Positions 46,093-56,148 of a stretch of DNA of 56,148 nucleotides are shown here, piece after piece. Below the pieces are notes generated by a model. The model was not told where the DNA came from. It searched no databases and saw nothing but the letters and a program-made list of their open reading frames with translations. The position numbers were made by a program, and so were the translations under genes. Source of the DNA: Deltaproteobacteria bacterium (GTDB taxonomy: Bacteria > SAR324 > NAC60-12); contig NYXK01000053.1 of the NCBI GenBank assembly GCA_002685535.1, positions 55,278-111,425 on the forward strand, in the 5' to 3' direction. Every line of letters starts with the position of its first letter. Positions within the stretch are counted from its first letter, which is position 1.

Positions 46093-47442
46093 TTATGCGG
46101 AAATTATCACGGCGCTAGGGGCTTGTGCTTGAAGAGCTTGTTGCTTCTTGAACGCATCTTCCTCTCTTTTGAATCGTAGCTGGCACCCTGAGCAAGAGTT
46201 AGTGAATGCTCGTTCATCCGGGGTTGGATTCCTTACAGTCACCACATGATATTGGCTCGTACTTCGGCGGGGTGTCCGCAGATGTGCATGACGGTACCAC
46301 ACCTTCGACACAGTTGAAATTGAGTCCTGCCCAGCGGTCAGTGCTTGATGCTTTGCAGCGCAGATTGTGTCTTACCAAAGAAGAACGGCATTGAGACTCT
46401 TTCGACTATCGATCGATTATACACTCTATGAACTGTGCTTTTATATATATCGTTGCACAATCTCATCATGAAGTCACCGATGTTCACTACGATTGTGCCC
46501 TCCACAGGCGTTGCCTTGATCCATTGCCCGTCGCGGTTCAAGACTTGAAGACCGCCGGTCATGTCCTGCCAGAGCAGAGTGAAGAGTTGGAGATCAGTGT
46601 GGCTCCCAAGTCCGACCGAGTTGTTCTGTGTCTCTTCTTCAGTTGTGGTGGGATAGTAGTTGAAGACTCCGTCAGCTCCAGGGTAGGTTGTACGACTGTC
46701 GAAATAGTCTTCTTTCAAATCAAGACTCAGGGCGAAGACTCTCACCAGTTTCCTGGCCAGGGTCAAGCAAGAAGCCCAGTAGTGCAAGACTTCTTTCTTG
46801 AACTCAGGCAGGTGAGATGTCTCTTCCCAGACAAATTCTTCTCCCCTTATCCATGGTTTCACTTCCTCTGGGATTGCATTCATGTCCTTTGTGTCAGGAT
46901 CATACTGCGGAGCATATCGCCAGCCAAGCTGTGATGAAGGTCAGCAAAGCATGTCTATGTTCTGGAATTCGTCGAGCGAGTACCGATTCTTTGATATCGA
47001 CACTTTCTCCGGGGCTGATGTTGGTGCTCCTTGGACCATTATATCCGTTGAAGTATTTCGACTTCGACTTGCTTACTCTCATTTTCTGCTCAGTAGATTG
47101 CTTGAAGAAGCTGTCTTGCTTAGTTGGACTCATGGCACCCATCAGCTGTTCAACTTACGCCAGCAATTGCTTTTTGGCATCCGCAATGGTCTTGTCATCA
47201 ATGCCATGATTTTTGATGTAAAAGAAACCAGTATTAACAGCTGCGGCTCGGATCTGCTTCGATAATTCCTTTCGATCCTCAAAATTGGGCGAGGACAACG
47301 GAGTCAAATCAATGATCGGGATTTCCTCAGCTGTACAGTCTCGCGGAGGCGTGTTAAGAACGTCTCGGAAAACTGGCCCATAAGCTGTGCGCAGTTCCAA
47401 TTTGGAAGTTGATGGCGGTGACATAGTTGTTGTGTTCGACAT
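46093..47442 (-). CDS. 2-oxoglutarate/Fe(II) oxygenase, isopenicillin-N-synthase type (382 aa)
   Basis: Enzymes of this fold hydroxylate or desaturate small molecules with iron, oxygen and 2-oxoglutarate. Five exons, complement of 46093-46187, 46237-46326, 46376-46928, 46984-47110 and 47159-47442, give 382 residues in one frame. The N-terminal DIOX_N block is IPIIDLTPLSS to NTGFFYIKNHGID. The iron ligands are in GSHTDLQLFTLLWQD and KSTVHRVYN, and the 2-oxoglutarate Arg in ERVSMPFFFG. The C-terminal tail has a Gln/Ala-rich stretch. Thymine hydroxylases belong to the same fold, and the divergent neighbour is a nucleobase transporter, so a nucleobase substrate is a fair guess but not shown. Confidence 0.88.
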
Positions 47443-48315
47443 GATTGCTGGCTTGGGATTATGCTCTGAAGGGTATGTAGAAGACTTGTGTCAGATATTA
47501 GTAGTCTGGTCAAATTATATAACAACGAGGCTTTTAGTGGGAGTTCCCCCGCCTTACGGGTATGGGGACAATCGTGTTGCCTAATAAGCCGCTGTCGACA
47601 GGACTTGACAGGACTCGACAGGACTCACTCAGTGAGCAACTATTCGTACTTCGGTCCTCGCCGGTACCCGCAATTCAAAATTTGGATATTCAATAATTCT
47701 TATCTTGAATTGCTGGGTATATCTGCCTCTCGCTCTTTCGGCCTCCAATTCGCGGTTCTGGATATTTATCCCACTCTTAAGCGCAATTGATGCGCTAGTC
47801 ACGTGGCATCCATCCCATTTTTGAGGATCTTCTCAGGGAACACACGAGCCTTCTCAGCTGTGGTTCGCCGTCGGATATTCCGCTGTTCGTTATCTAGATA
47901 TTGACATGATAACTTCTGTGGACATTCACGATAAAGTGTGCTCTCCTTCGTCACCTGTTTTGGGTTTTCGTGCGAATTTGAGATGAAAGCGTCTTTTAGT
48001 CAGAAGCTATGATTTCGCGCCATTCCAAAGAACCCAGCGGTACCAAAAAGTCCCATATTTGGTTATGGCAAGTGCCATAGAATCCTAGATAGGATCTCAA
48101 ACCGTCATTGCACAAATGGTAACCATGCGCTCCACTTTGATAGGGCATATGTCTTGGCGGTTACCTCCTTCCCTGAACAGGCGATAAGCACTCAATATTT
48201 TGTCCAGGGGATACATATAACATCCTAGGAATTCCACCTGGCTGGATTGAGCTTCTGTCTACGTTATGAACGAAATTCCTGTCCCTTCAACAGATTCGTC
48301 TTCCGAGTTGACACA
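47443..48315. promoter_or_regulatory. Divergent promoter region, oxygenase/NCS1 transporter
   Basis: This 873-base region separates two divergent genes. It contains three perfect-to-near copies of GACAGGACTC (47597-47626) followed by a small palindrome (CTCACTCAGTGAG). Near 48266 an upstream ATG opens a frame that overlaps the transporter start. No known factor site is claimed. Confidence 0.45.
47597..47626 (+). repeat. Three direct copies of a 10-base motif
   Basis: GACAGGACTT, GACAGGACTC and GACAGGACTC are directly adjacent, and a CTCACTCAGTGAG palindrome follows. They sit in a shared promoter region, so they could be regulator sites, but a short microsatellite is equally possible. Confidence 0.6.
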
Positions 48316-50121
48316 ATGGCATCCAACGTCATCAAACGCATCAAGGAGGGCATTCCCGCACCTCACTTGAAAGCAAAGGGAGCGGATGATGTCGACCCAG
48401 CAGATATGTGGCTGGATAACGACGATATCAGGCCATTGAAGCTCCAAGACAGAACTTGGAATCTCTGGACTTACCTGACCTTCTGGTTCTCTGCCGGTAA
48501 GCGATTTGCTTCATCAACCATTCGAGGATACGTCACTGACCGAAAAATCAGTCGCAACTGTTTCCAATTGGTATGCTGCATCGAGTGCGCAGGCTTTGGG
48601 TCTCAGTATGTGGGAGTCTGTTGGCGTTACGTTTGGTGGTCAATTCTTGATTGCTATTGTCATTGTCCTCAACGGCAGAGCTGGCGCCAAATATCACATT
48701 GGCTTCCCGGTTCTCAACAGAGCCTCCTTCGGCGTGTTCGGTGCTTGGTGGCCTACTTTCAACCGTGCGGTTATGGCATGTGTCTGGAATGGAGTCAATG
48801 CCGTTCAGGGAGGCCAGTGCATCTACGTTATGCTTCATGCACTTACACCTAAGATCGCGACTCTCAAGAATGTCATGGGCAAGGGATCTGCTCTTGATTC
48901 TGGCGGCATGATTGGTTTTGTTATTTTCTGGCTCCTTACATGCTGCTTCCTGGTTATTCCTGTACCAAAGGTATGCTTCTTTGTCCGTTTCGAACCTCAA
49001 TATCTAACAGCTGGCAGATGAGAGGTCTTGTCTACACCAAACTCGTTGTTTTCGTCATCTCAGCCATTGCAATGCTCGCGTGGACAGTTACCAAGGCAGG
49101 GGGTATCGGTGATGTAGCAAAGCAACCCGGCACAGCTACAGGATCAACGCGCACGTGGGTTCTCGTCCGTTTCTTCATGCTCGGAGCAGCAAACTGCGCA
49201 ACATTCGCATCGAACGCTGCCGATTTTCAGCGATACGCAACCAAGCCTAACGATGTGATCCTCGGCAATCTTCTCGGCTTCCCTCTCTCCAACCTCATTG
49301 TCTCGATCGTTGGTAATCTCGTCGGGGCCAGCAGTCAACTCGTTTTCGGCGAAGTGATCTGGAATCCACTGAACTACCTCGACAAGCTCCAAACAACCGA
49401 ATACACCTCTGCAAACCGCGCAGGTTGCTTCTTCATCGCAGCCTGCTTCGCCTACTCCGCGATCTTCTCATCGATCTTCGAGAATTCGCTACCAGCCGGA
49501 AATGACATTGCAGCGCTGTTCCCGAAATACCTTTCCGTCCGCAAAGGTTTCTTCATCTGCGCCATCATCTCATTCGCTATCAACCCCTGGTATCTGCTCG
49601 GCTCGGCCAGCATTTTCATCTCCTTCATGGCTTCGTACCAGATCTTCCTTTCCGCCATTACGGGAGTACTGCTCTGCCACTACTACATTGTTACGCGCGG
49701 ATATCTTGAGATCGACGACTTGTACACTTCGCGCAAGACAGGCGTGTATTACTACATTGGAGGCTGGAATTGGCGCGCGTACGTCGCCTACGTCGTCGGC
49801 ATCATCCCTAACTTCTACGGGTTCTTGAACAACATGGGCGTATCTGCCCCAGCTAGAGTCACCAAGGCTTACTACTTTGCGTATCCAATTGGATTGTTTG
49901 TCAGTTTCTTCACGTATTGGGCGTGTTGTGCTTGGAAGCCTCCGGCGTTGACCGTCCCATTGAGTGAGTGGAGAGAGCCAAAGGACTATGTGAGGCCAAG
50001 TGAGAGAGGCGAGGTGTTGGAGGCTGAGGGTGATGTGGAAAGCTTTGGGGATGGAAGTGGTGAGGTTAAGGAGGTTGGTGGTGATGGGGTTAATGTTACT
50101 GCTGTCAGAACAATGGGGTAG
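48316..50121 (+). CDS. NCS1 nucleobase/allantoin-type transporter (567 aa)
   Basis: NCS1 proteins bring uracil, allantoin, cytosine, purines or related rings through the plasma membrane with protons. Exons 48316-48496, 48552-48970 and 49018-50121 join in phase to 567 residues with about 12 membrane segments. Family blocks are TWNLWTYLTFWFSAVATVSN, WESVGVTFGGQFLIAIVIVL, FGVFGAWWPTFNRAVMACVW, AADFQRYATKPND and INPWYLLGSASIFISFMASY, which suit the Fur (uracil/allantoin) branch. The charged tail is cytosolic. The upstream ATG at ~48266 opens an overlapping frame and may tune translation. The divergent oxygenase may process what this protein imports. Confidence 0.9.
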
Positions 50122-50817
50122 GGAAGCCTCAAAAACTTCTGGGATCTTCGCTAGAAGAATTTTACTGAGGTCGAGTAGCTGAAAATAATGAAGAAAAGAC
50201 GTGATTCTATTACTACTTGTACCATGCTAAAGATAGTCCCAATAGACTGTTATGATAGCGACACAGCAGTACTCATCCGGGGAAAAAAGAAGCGAAAAAT
50301 GGCCCATTGATCATAAAGTACTATACGAAGTGAATGTTAATTATGTTCAGAAGAACTTGAACGTGACTCTCACCTGAGATCGTGCTGTCGTTGGCCCCAA
50401 GAATCCGCAATGCCTAAATGCGTTAGCCCAGTAGTGCCTATTTACAACCAGGGAAGGGCGATCAATTTGATTACAGAGGGCATGCAGTGAGTGTTCTCTG
50501 CTACCAGTTTGGCGAATAGTAGTACGATGTCGGACACCAGCACGATTCTCCAGCACGATTCTCCAATGCCAATATATAAAGGTTGTGGAGGCACAGCTGA
50601 ATTGGTGGTGGCGAAGCAACTTGCATTGCATCTCTGAAGCAGGTTTGCGCCCGAGGCAGCTCATGCCAGCCTCACCGCGATGTTACAATGTCGATCGACC
50701 ACTGTTCTTCAAAACGGACTAAAATACGAATTGCTCCCTCCGAGTAGATTTCATTACCTATTACACAAGCTCGACTCGAAGCCTCGAGTTGTCAATTGAA
50801 GTGAATATCACGAAACC
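50122..50817. other. Intergenic, nothing supported
   Basis: A short near-duplicate CCAGCACGATTCTCCA (50537-50565) occurs twice in a row. No gene. Confidence 0.5.
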
Positions 50818-53054
50818 ATGGCCGAGTTATCGAACGAAATTTCCAACGAAGGTTTTGATGACAACGTTTCTTGGAGCACCGGGATCCACGAAGCCAGGGC
50901 ATTACACCTATCACAACGAGACACAAAGGTTGATCGTGACATCCCTGGCCAAGCCAATCCACTGCTAGGTGAAGTAAAGAAACACGAACGCGGCCATATT
51001 GTTGTCGCCAGCGAAGAGGGGTGTACCTCAAATTGGACAATTGGTTGGTGGTCAGTTTTTTTGCTTGTTGGGCCATTTTTAGCTGGTGAGTCCTCTTGAA
51101 GTCAATCCCAGCCCCAAGTTATTGGGATATTAGTGACCCAACCGTAGCCGTTGTACTGGCTGTGATACACTTGCTCTTTTTCAGCTACATCAACGGGAAG
51201 CAGAGCAGCGAGGACTTCAGCCCGCTACCTCAATCATATATCACGACCATCTCCACTATCCTCGTCACTTCTTTCGCCACGAGCCTTAGGTTGAGCCTCG
51301 CTGATGCATTTACTCAGTACCTTTGGCATATTCTTCGCCAGGCACCCCATCGTGTTATCACCATCGAAAATCTGTTTGAAATGAAAGACAATCCATTCCT
51401 AGTAGTCCGGAATGGCGTCCTGGGGGCCACACTAACCCTATGTTCATTGGTTGTCTTGAACGTTGTATCCAAGGTCGCTGTCAGCTTTGTTCCTGGTGCC
51501 TTGACTATCACGCCTCAAGAATTTACCAACCAAACTATGTTGGAAGTTCCTTTCTTCAACGTATCTAGCATAGCGAGTGAAAATCCAGGGACGACCATCT
51601 TCATTGCGAAACTAGCAGTGTCGAGTTTCCGAGCCAGCAAAGGAAACTACTAGTCAGTACTTCTGTCTGCCGCTCTATGCACACTACTTACCATAATCTG
51701 CGCAGCCGTCCGATGCCCTCATTAAAACGGATAGCCACCAGTGATTTTATTTCAGGCGGCATTCTTGATACACCATCACAATGCGGAGTTAATTGCTCAT
51801 ATAAAATCAATTTCGAAGGTCCCTACATACTCTGTGATCCACTCAAGAGCTCGAACGTATCGAGGGCATTTTCAAAAGAACAATACTTAGTCAAACAGGC
51901 TGGAGTGAATATCATGTTCTCCGCTAACCATGATCGAGTGGCCTCCCTAGATTCATACTACACTCAGTCTCAGCTCAACATCTATATCTCTCGCATTATT
52001 GGGTTCTGGCCAATACGACCTCCTGATGCAGACAGCGGTGATGATAATTTTATCTGGGAGACTCATAATCTGACCTGCCGACCCCATCGAGCGGATTACA
52101 TGGAGAAATGGTGTACGAGAGGTCACACGCACAGGAGAAGTCCTTGATCCGCTGGTCAATCTCGGTTCTGACAGTCAGAACTACGGCAATGCCAAGGATT
52201 TAGAGGTTTACCATCGTCAGTGGATTCGTGATAGCAACCTTCAAGCTTTATATGAGACTCCGGTTGGCGTAATTGGGGGCAATTACAGCAGCTTGGTCTC
52301 CCCCCTTAGACGCGCGGCTGGCGAAGAACCTTTCACTGAAAAATTTCGATTGGATAATGGGACAGAGGTAGGGCTCGATCCGCCCTTGATTCAAACACAA
52401 GGCTTTCCTTAGCTCAACGCGAATCAAGTCTACGGTAAGATATGAAGCCCCCGAGCCTTGAAATGTTTCGATAACTTCTGATATCAAACCAGGAGCAAAC
52501 GAGACCCAAGCTGCAGAAACCTTTCTAAATGCAAACTATGTCAAATTCCCTGGAAGCGTAGAGAAAGACGTTCCCAATTTCAAAATCTCCGCGGATGTCC
52601 TTAATGACGCCCTCTTCAACATCACAATGTCAGCCACTTTGGCTGTCGACCTCGGCCGACAGCGCACCCTCGTCACACAAACCACATACGACAACATCTT
52701 CGTCTTCTCGAGAAAGCTGCAGTTCTTCCTACATACTTTCTCTCCCTCGGGCTAGCGTTACCATTCATCATTCTCGGTTTCTTGGCACTGTATTGGAATG
52801 GTGTAAGTGCTGCGGAGGGAAGCTTTCTACAGATCTTGTGTACGACTACGGCGAGTGAGCGGTTGCGGAAACTTGCCAGAGGTAGATGCTTGGGAGGTGA
52901 GGAAAATGTGCCAGAAGATATCAAGGATGTGAGAATCAAGTTTGGGGAGGTATTTGATGATAGGAGTGGGCTGCCGACTGGCGTTGCTGGGTTTGGAATC
53001 CACGATGAGGTTTTGCCACTCGTGAAAGGGAAGACATATAGGGGAAGTGAATAA
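50818..53054 (+). pseudogene. Fungal multi-pass membrane protein with two frameshifts
   Basis: I recognise a general ascomycete membrane-protein pattern but no function. Exons 50818-51085, 51148-51652, 51706 to ~52105, ~52106-52367, 52413-52434 and 52493-53054 can be read. There are membrane segments at the start (IGWWSVFLLVGPFLA, IHLLFFSYINGK) and near the end (LGLALPFIILGFLALYWNGV), with an extracellular CGVNCSY region between. The frame breaks near 52100-52112 (GAGAAATGG) and again at 52720-52731 (CAGTTCTTCCT). One-base changes would restore GVREVTRTGEVLDPLVNL and PTYFLSLGLALPF respectively. One exon is only 22 bases. The tail to 53054 is otherwise intact, so inactivation looks recent, or the assembly has local errors. 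Confidence 0.78.
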
Positions 53055-53894
53055 AGTCTAGCTGGATGAGGGTTTTATGACGATAAGAGGGTATGACGAG
53101 AAGAGAACATGACGAGAAGAGAATATGACGAGAAGAGAATATGACGAATCAAAAATAAGCAAAGTAAGGAATATAAGAACTGCTCTCTGAGAGCGGTAAG
53201 GAGTAGCAAAACTAAAATAAGGAATATGCAGTGCCAAGGGCGCAACGTCCCGTGCCTGTACCACACTATACCAAGCAAAACCTTGATCCAAGACCAAGTT
53301 CTGCTCTTCAAACTCCGAAGCTCACGGTTAACGATGAAAGGAGGTCAAATTAAACAGCTGGACTTGGACCTTGGAGAAACCAGAATCTAAACGCTCATAG
53401 ATTGCAAAAAAGCCAACAGGTTACGTCTGTCGAGTCGATGTAATGAGCTTGAGTACTGTGTGAAAAACCGGGGTTAATTCGAGGAGGTGCACGTGATGTT
53501 TACATCGGCTACCACCTTGTCTTTCAATGGATCACAACGCTGAGACCCCCTTTGCATCAAAAGATCCCAGGCAGGGCCACAATATGCTACAGTGTAATCA
53601 TTTAGTCACGAAATAATTTGCGATGTATCTAGAACTGTCTTCAGTAAGGAAGAAAGTCTGCGTCTGAGAGCAAGGCGATGTTCGGCTTCCGCGTCTGAAG
53701 AGGTTGAACAATCAGAAACCCTTGCTTGGGGGTTTTTTTGAATTCTACTATGCAGACTTGTCAAGTAACAAAGACCCACTCCTTGTTGATCGCTATACTA
53801 TAGGGATATGTAGAAGTTAAGCTCTTCCCTATTCCAAAGTCACCCAGTGCCATCGCTAAGCAAGGAAAACGAGCCCCCTTGTCCCATATCACCA
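53055..53894. other. Intergenic, with a 16 bp minisatellite
   Basis: The minisatellite at 53077-53149 lies directly after the membrane-protein stop codon. The rest (53150-53894) shows no gene. Confidence 0.5.
53077..53149 (+). repeat. 16 bp minisatellite, ~4.5 copies
   Basis: The unit ATGACGAGAAGAGAAT is repeated head to tail; the first copy is ATGACGATAAGAGGGT and the last is cut to ATGACGAAT. The copies become more alike towards the right end. An open frame on the minus strand across it is only a shadow of the repeat. Confidence 0.85.
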
Positions 53895-55836
53895 TTATTC
53901 GGCACCGCCAAACTCCTCTACAATCCACTTACAAAACTCCTCCCACTCAGCATTCCACTTTCTGATCCTTTGCGCACGGATGCTCATCCCCTCGGCTCCT
54001 TTAGTAATATCGTCCATCCACTCCTCGTCTGTCTGATCTTCGTATGCTGACCAACGAACACTGTTTTGCGCAAGCGAGCCCTGTAAACATGCATCAGTAC
54101 ACAACATCGACAAAATACACTCGAAAAACAGCAACAGAACACTCACCAGACCCGCCAATCCAAGATTCTCCCACCCCTGCAAAGCCTGCCAAAAATCATG
54201 TGCCAACCCCGCCGTCCCCTGCCCCATCATGCTCGGATCATCATTCGCAATCGCCGCCTTGACACCTCTCGCCAGCAGCGCCGGTAGGGGATGCATCTTG
54301 ATACTCGCCGTATATCTTAACACCTCATTCGAGATCGGACAACATTCCACCATGATACCCTGCTCCTTCACCATATTAATCAGCAATGGATGTTTGTAGA
54401 GCGAAAATGCATGACCGATACGACGAGTCTTGAGGAGGATAGCGTCGTGGAGGTTTTGGTCGGTGGAGTCGCCATCGCCTACGCATTCGCCTGCGTGAAG
54501 GAAGAAGGGGATGGTGAGATTTTGGCGGCGTAGTTCGGATTGAAACCAGACGAGTACGGGGGTCAGTGAGTGGAGAGTTCGACCGTGGTCTTCGGGGCCG
54601 ACTAGATCGTAGCCGGAGATCAAGGTTGGGTAAAGTTCTTTGGCTTGCATACAAAGTTTCATGTCTGTAGTCGTGGTCAGTCAAACCACTTCAAAGCCCG
54701 AAACATAATAGCGAAAGAAGGCTTTTGGGCGAACACATACCCGCAATAATCGCCTCGTCATCAAAGCTCCTCAATGTATCCCATATCAACCTGATTCCCC
54801 AGAAACCCTTGCCCTCCTCACTTCCCATAAACTCATCAATGACCTCACGGAATACCCTCACCAGCTCCAGTCTATTCTCCTTCAACTCCGCCTCCCCATC
54901 CAATCTAAAACTCCTCGTCATACCACGCATCTCGATCCACCGAATCCCATCCGCATATGCCGTCTCCAAAAACTTCCTCAGAAACTTCCTTGTGATAGGC
55001 TCATAATATACTACCGGAGTGATAGTCATAAACGCGGACTGCAATTTCCGCCAAATAGCATCAACACCGAGATGATTCGACACAGCTTCCGTTTGCGTGA
55101 TCGAACAGCGCTCTTTCATCCACTTACAGAACCCCGCATTCCCACCAGAAGGAAACTTCTCCGCCGCACTCTTCAAAGGGACTTTCTTCATGGGTTCGTA
55201 CCCTGCTTCCCAGATCCCCTTTCCACTTCCTGCCTCAACATCCTCACAAGAAGCAGAAAACTCAATCCGGATATTCACATCGATCCTCTCCCTCACTCTC
55301 TCATCATTCAATGCTTCAGTCGCATAGATAACCATACCTTTCGTCTCTACAGCCTGCGTAAACAGCCATTCCAGATCAACCATAGCGCCGAGATGACAGT
55401 GCAGTAGTGCACCTTTCGGCATGCGTTGCACGATACGCCAGAGCTGCGTGCTTTCCATATGGTTTTTGGCAGAGTTGAAAATCATGCCTGGGAATAGCTC
55501 TTCATCTTCCCCTTCTTGGGATGAGGAGGCTGGAGGTGGGAATGTACCTGTGTTGAGGTGAGGCTTTCGTTGGTTGGAACTCCATATTGTGGTGTGTTCT
55601 TGCTGGCGGATCTTGGAGACGATGGTGCAGGCGCGTTGGGCTGTTGGGGAGAGGGATTGGCGGAATTCGAAATCTGCATAGCTCGTGATTAGAGCTGTAC
55701 TTTCTGGACGAGAGATGATTTCTAAGTTGTAGAAGTACTTACCGCTTCGTTGTTGCTTTTCACGTGATATCAGATTCGAGCGATTGCCGAAGAAGGCCTG
55801 CACGGCATCTTTGTTTTCGGCACTGTTGTGGTCCAT
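53895..55836 (-). CDS. Adenosine deaminase-related protein, ADGF/CECR1 type (576 aa)
   Basis: The family deaminates adenosine (or a related purine) to inosine using zinc. Four exons, complement of 53895-54080, 54147-54664, 54741-55673 and 55743-55836, give 576 residues. The zinc site is visible as GALLHCHLGAMVDLEW (H-x-H), then FFLHAGE, RIGHAF, ECCPISNEVLRY and IANDDPSMMG, all in the right order. There is no clear signal peptide, unlike the secreted animal growth factors. The first intron (69 bases, 55674-55742, with GTAAGT, CTAATC and GCAG) is a multiple of three and has no stop, so retention would add 23 residues without changing frame. It may belong with the NCS1 transporter and oxygenase to purine use. 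Confidence 0.9.
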
Positions 55837-56148
55837 AGTGGGGGCTAGTGAGTGAGTTGAAAATCTGAGTGAGATGTGGATAGTTGATGCGAGGATGTGA
55901 GATACGAAATACTTTATATGATTGAGGTTTGAAGTTCAAACTAAGCTTTCTTTAGATGACTCATCCCGGTAAGCCCATGTATTGACCATCTTGGACTCGA
56001 TAACGGTAGCATGTAAGACCTTAAAATTTCCGAGAATTTGATAGAGATGCAGCAGGCACCCGTGCCAAGGTCAGACGAAACCTCTTAGAATCAACGTGTT
56101 TTCGGGAGTAAAGAAAGACATCACCCTTGTTTCAAAATCCTTCTCTGC
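55837..56148. other. Upstream region of the deaminase, window end
   Basis: No gene is supported in the last 312 bases. Confidence 0.5.

Noticed and set aside
51086-51111. 26-base intron at the first junction of the membrane-protein gene
   Set aside because: A normal 62-base intron (51086-51147, ending CCGTAG) also keeps the frame and restores a membrane segment.
1-56148. Transposon, CRISPR or rRNA content
   Set aside because: No transposase, reverse transcriptase, terminal repeats, spacer arrays or rRNA-like blocks were seen; this is a eukaryotic nuclear window.

Overview
This is a stretch of nuclear DNA from a filamentous ascomycete (Pezizomycotina). The evidence is genes broken by many 45-75 nt GT-AG introns, CT-rich leaders, fungal-type C6 zinc-cluster and MFS genes, and typical ascomycete orthologues such as HUS1, LAA1, PET100, CWC21, CDC123, ECM16 and Gde1-type SPX-ankyrin-GDPD. 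The class is uncertain. I see no rRNA, CRISPR array or transposon coding region, and I found no tRNA by eye.

Layout. 1-4291 is gene-poor. It holds a four-unit, ~135 bp tandem array in which each unit looks like a core promoter (TATA box, pyrimidine leader, ACCAACGCCACCAAG-type block), plus two unrecognised spliced reading frames. 4292-6285 encodes a disordered protein with a precise 30-residue repeat. HUS1 follows at 6712-7927. From 8419 to 17252 there is an accessory block: a DHA2-type MFS transporter, a TauD/TfdA dioxygenase, a C6 transcription factor and a GNAT acetyltransferase. 17627-18273 is a small unknown gene, and 18743-22252 is a Gde1-like glycerophosphodiesterase with an odd active-site junction and a GC-AG intron.

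23171-36521 is a compact housekeeping island: LAA1 (adaptor/Golgi traffic), a mitochondrial YebC/TACO1 protein, PET100 (complex IV assembly), a peroxisomal enoyl-CoA isomerase ending in HKL, CWC21 (spliceosome), CDC123 (eIF2 assembly) and a quinone-oxidoreductase-like protein. Neighbours often share short divergent promoters (~300-390 bp). A second, smaller core pair is ECM16/DHR1 with a PAC3-type proteasome chaperone (41541-45885).

Around these islands, accessory genes are decaying. A GH5 endoglucanase has lost its 5' half and carries three nonsense codons. An otherwise perfect SDR gene has one extra base. A fungal multi-pass membrane protein has two frameshifts. The very long genes (LAA1 6.1 kb, ECM16 3.6 kb) are uninterrupted, so general sequencing error is a poor explanation.

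The right end has a divergent pair of a 2-oxoglutarate/Fe(II) oxygenase and an NCS1 nucleobase transporter, and further on an ADGF/CECR1-type adenosine deaminase. Together these suggest a nucleobase/nucleoside-use neighbourhood. Exon borders were placed by hand from splice signals and reading-frame continuity; nothing was checked against a database.
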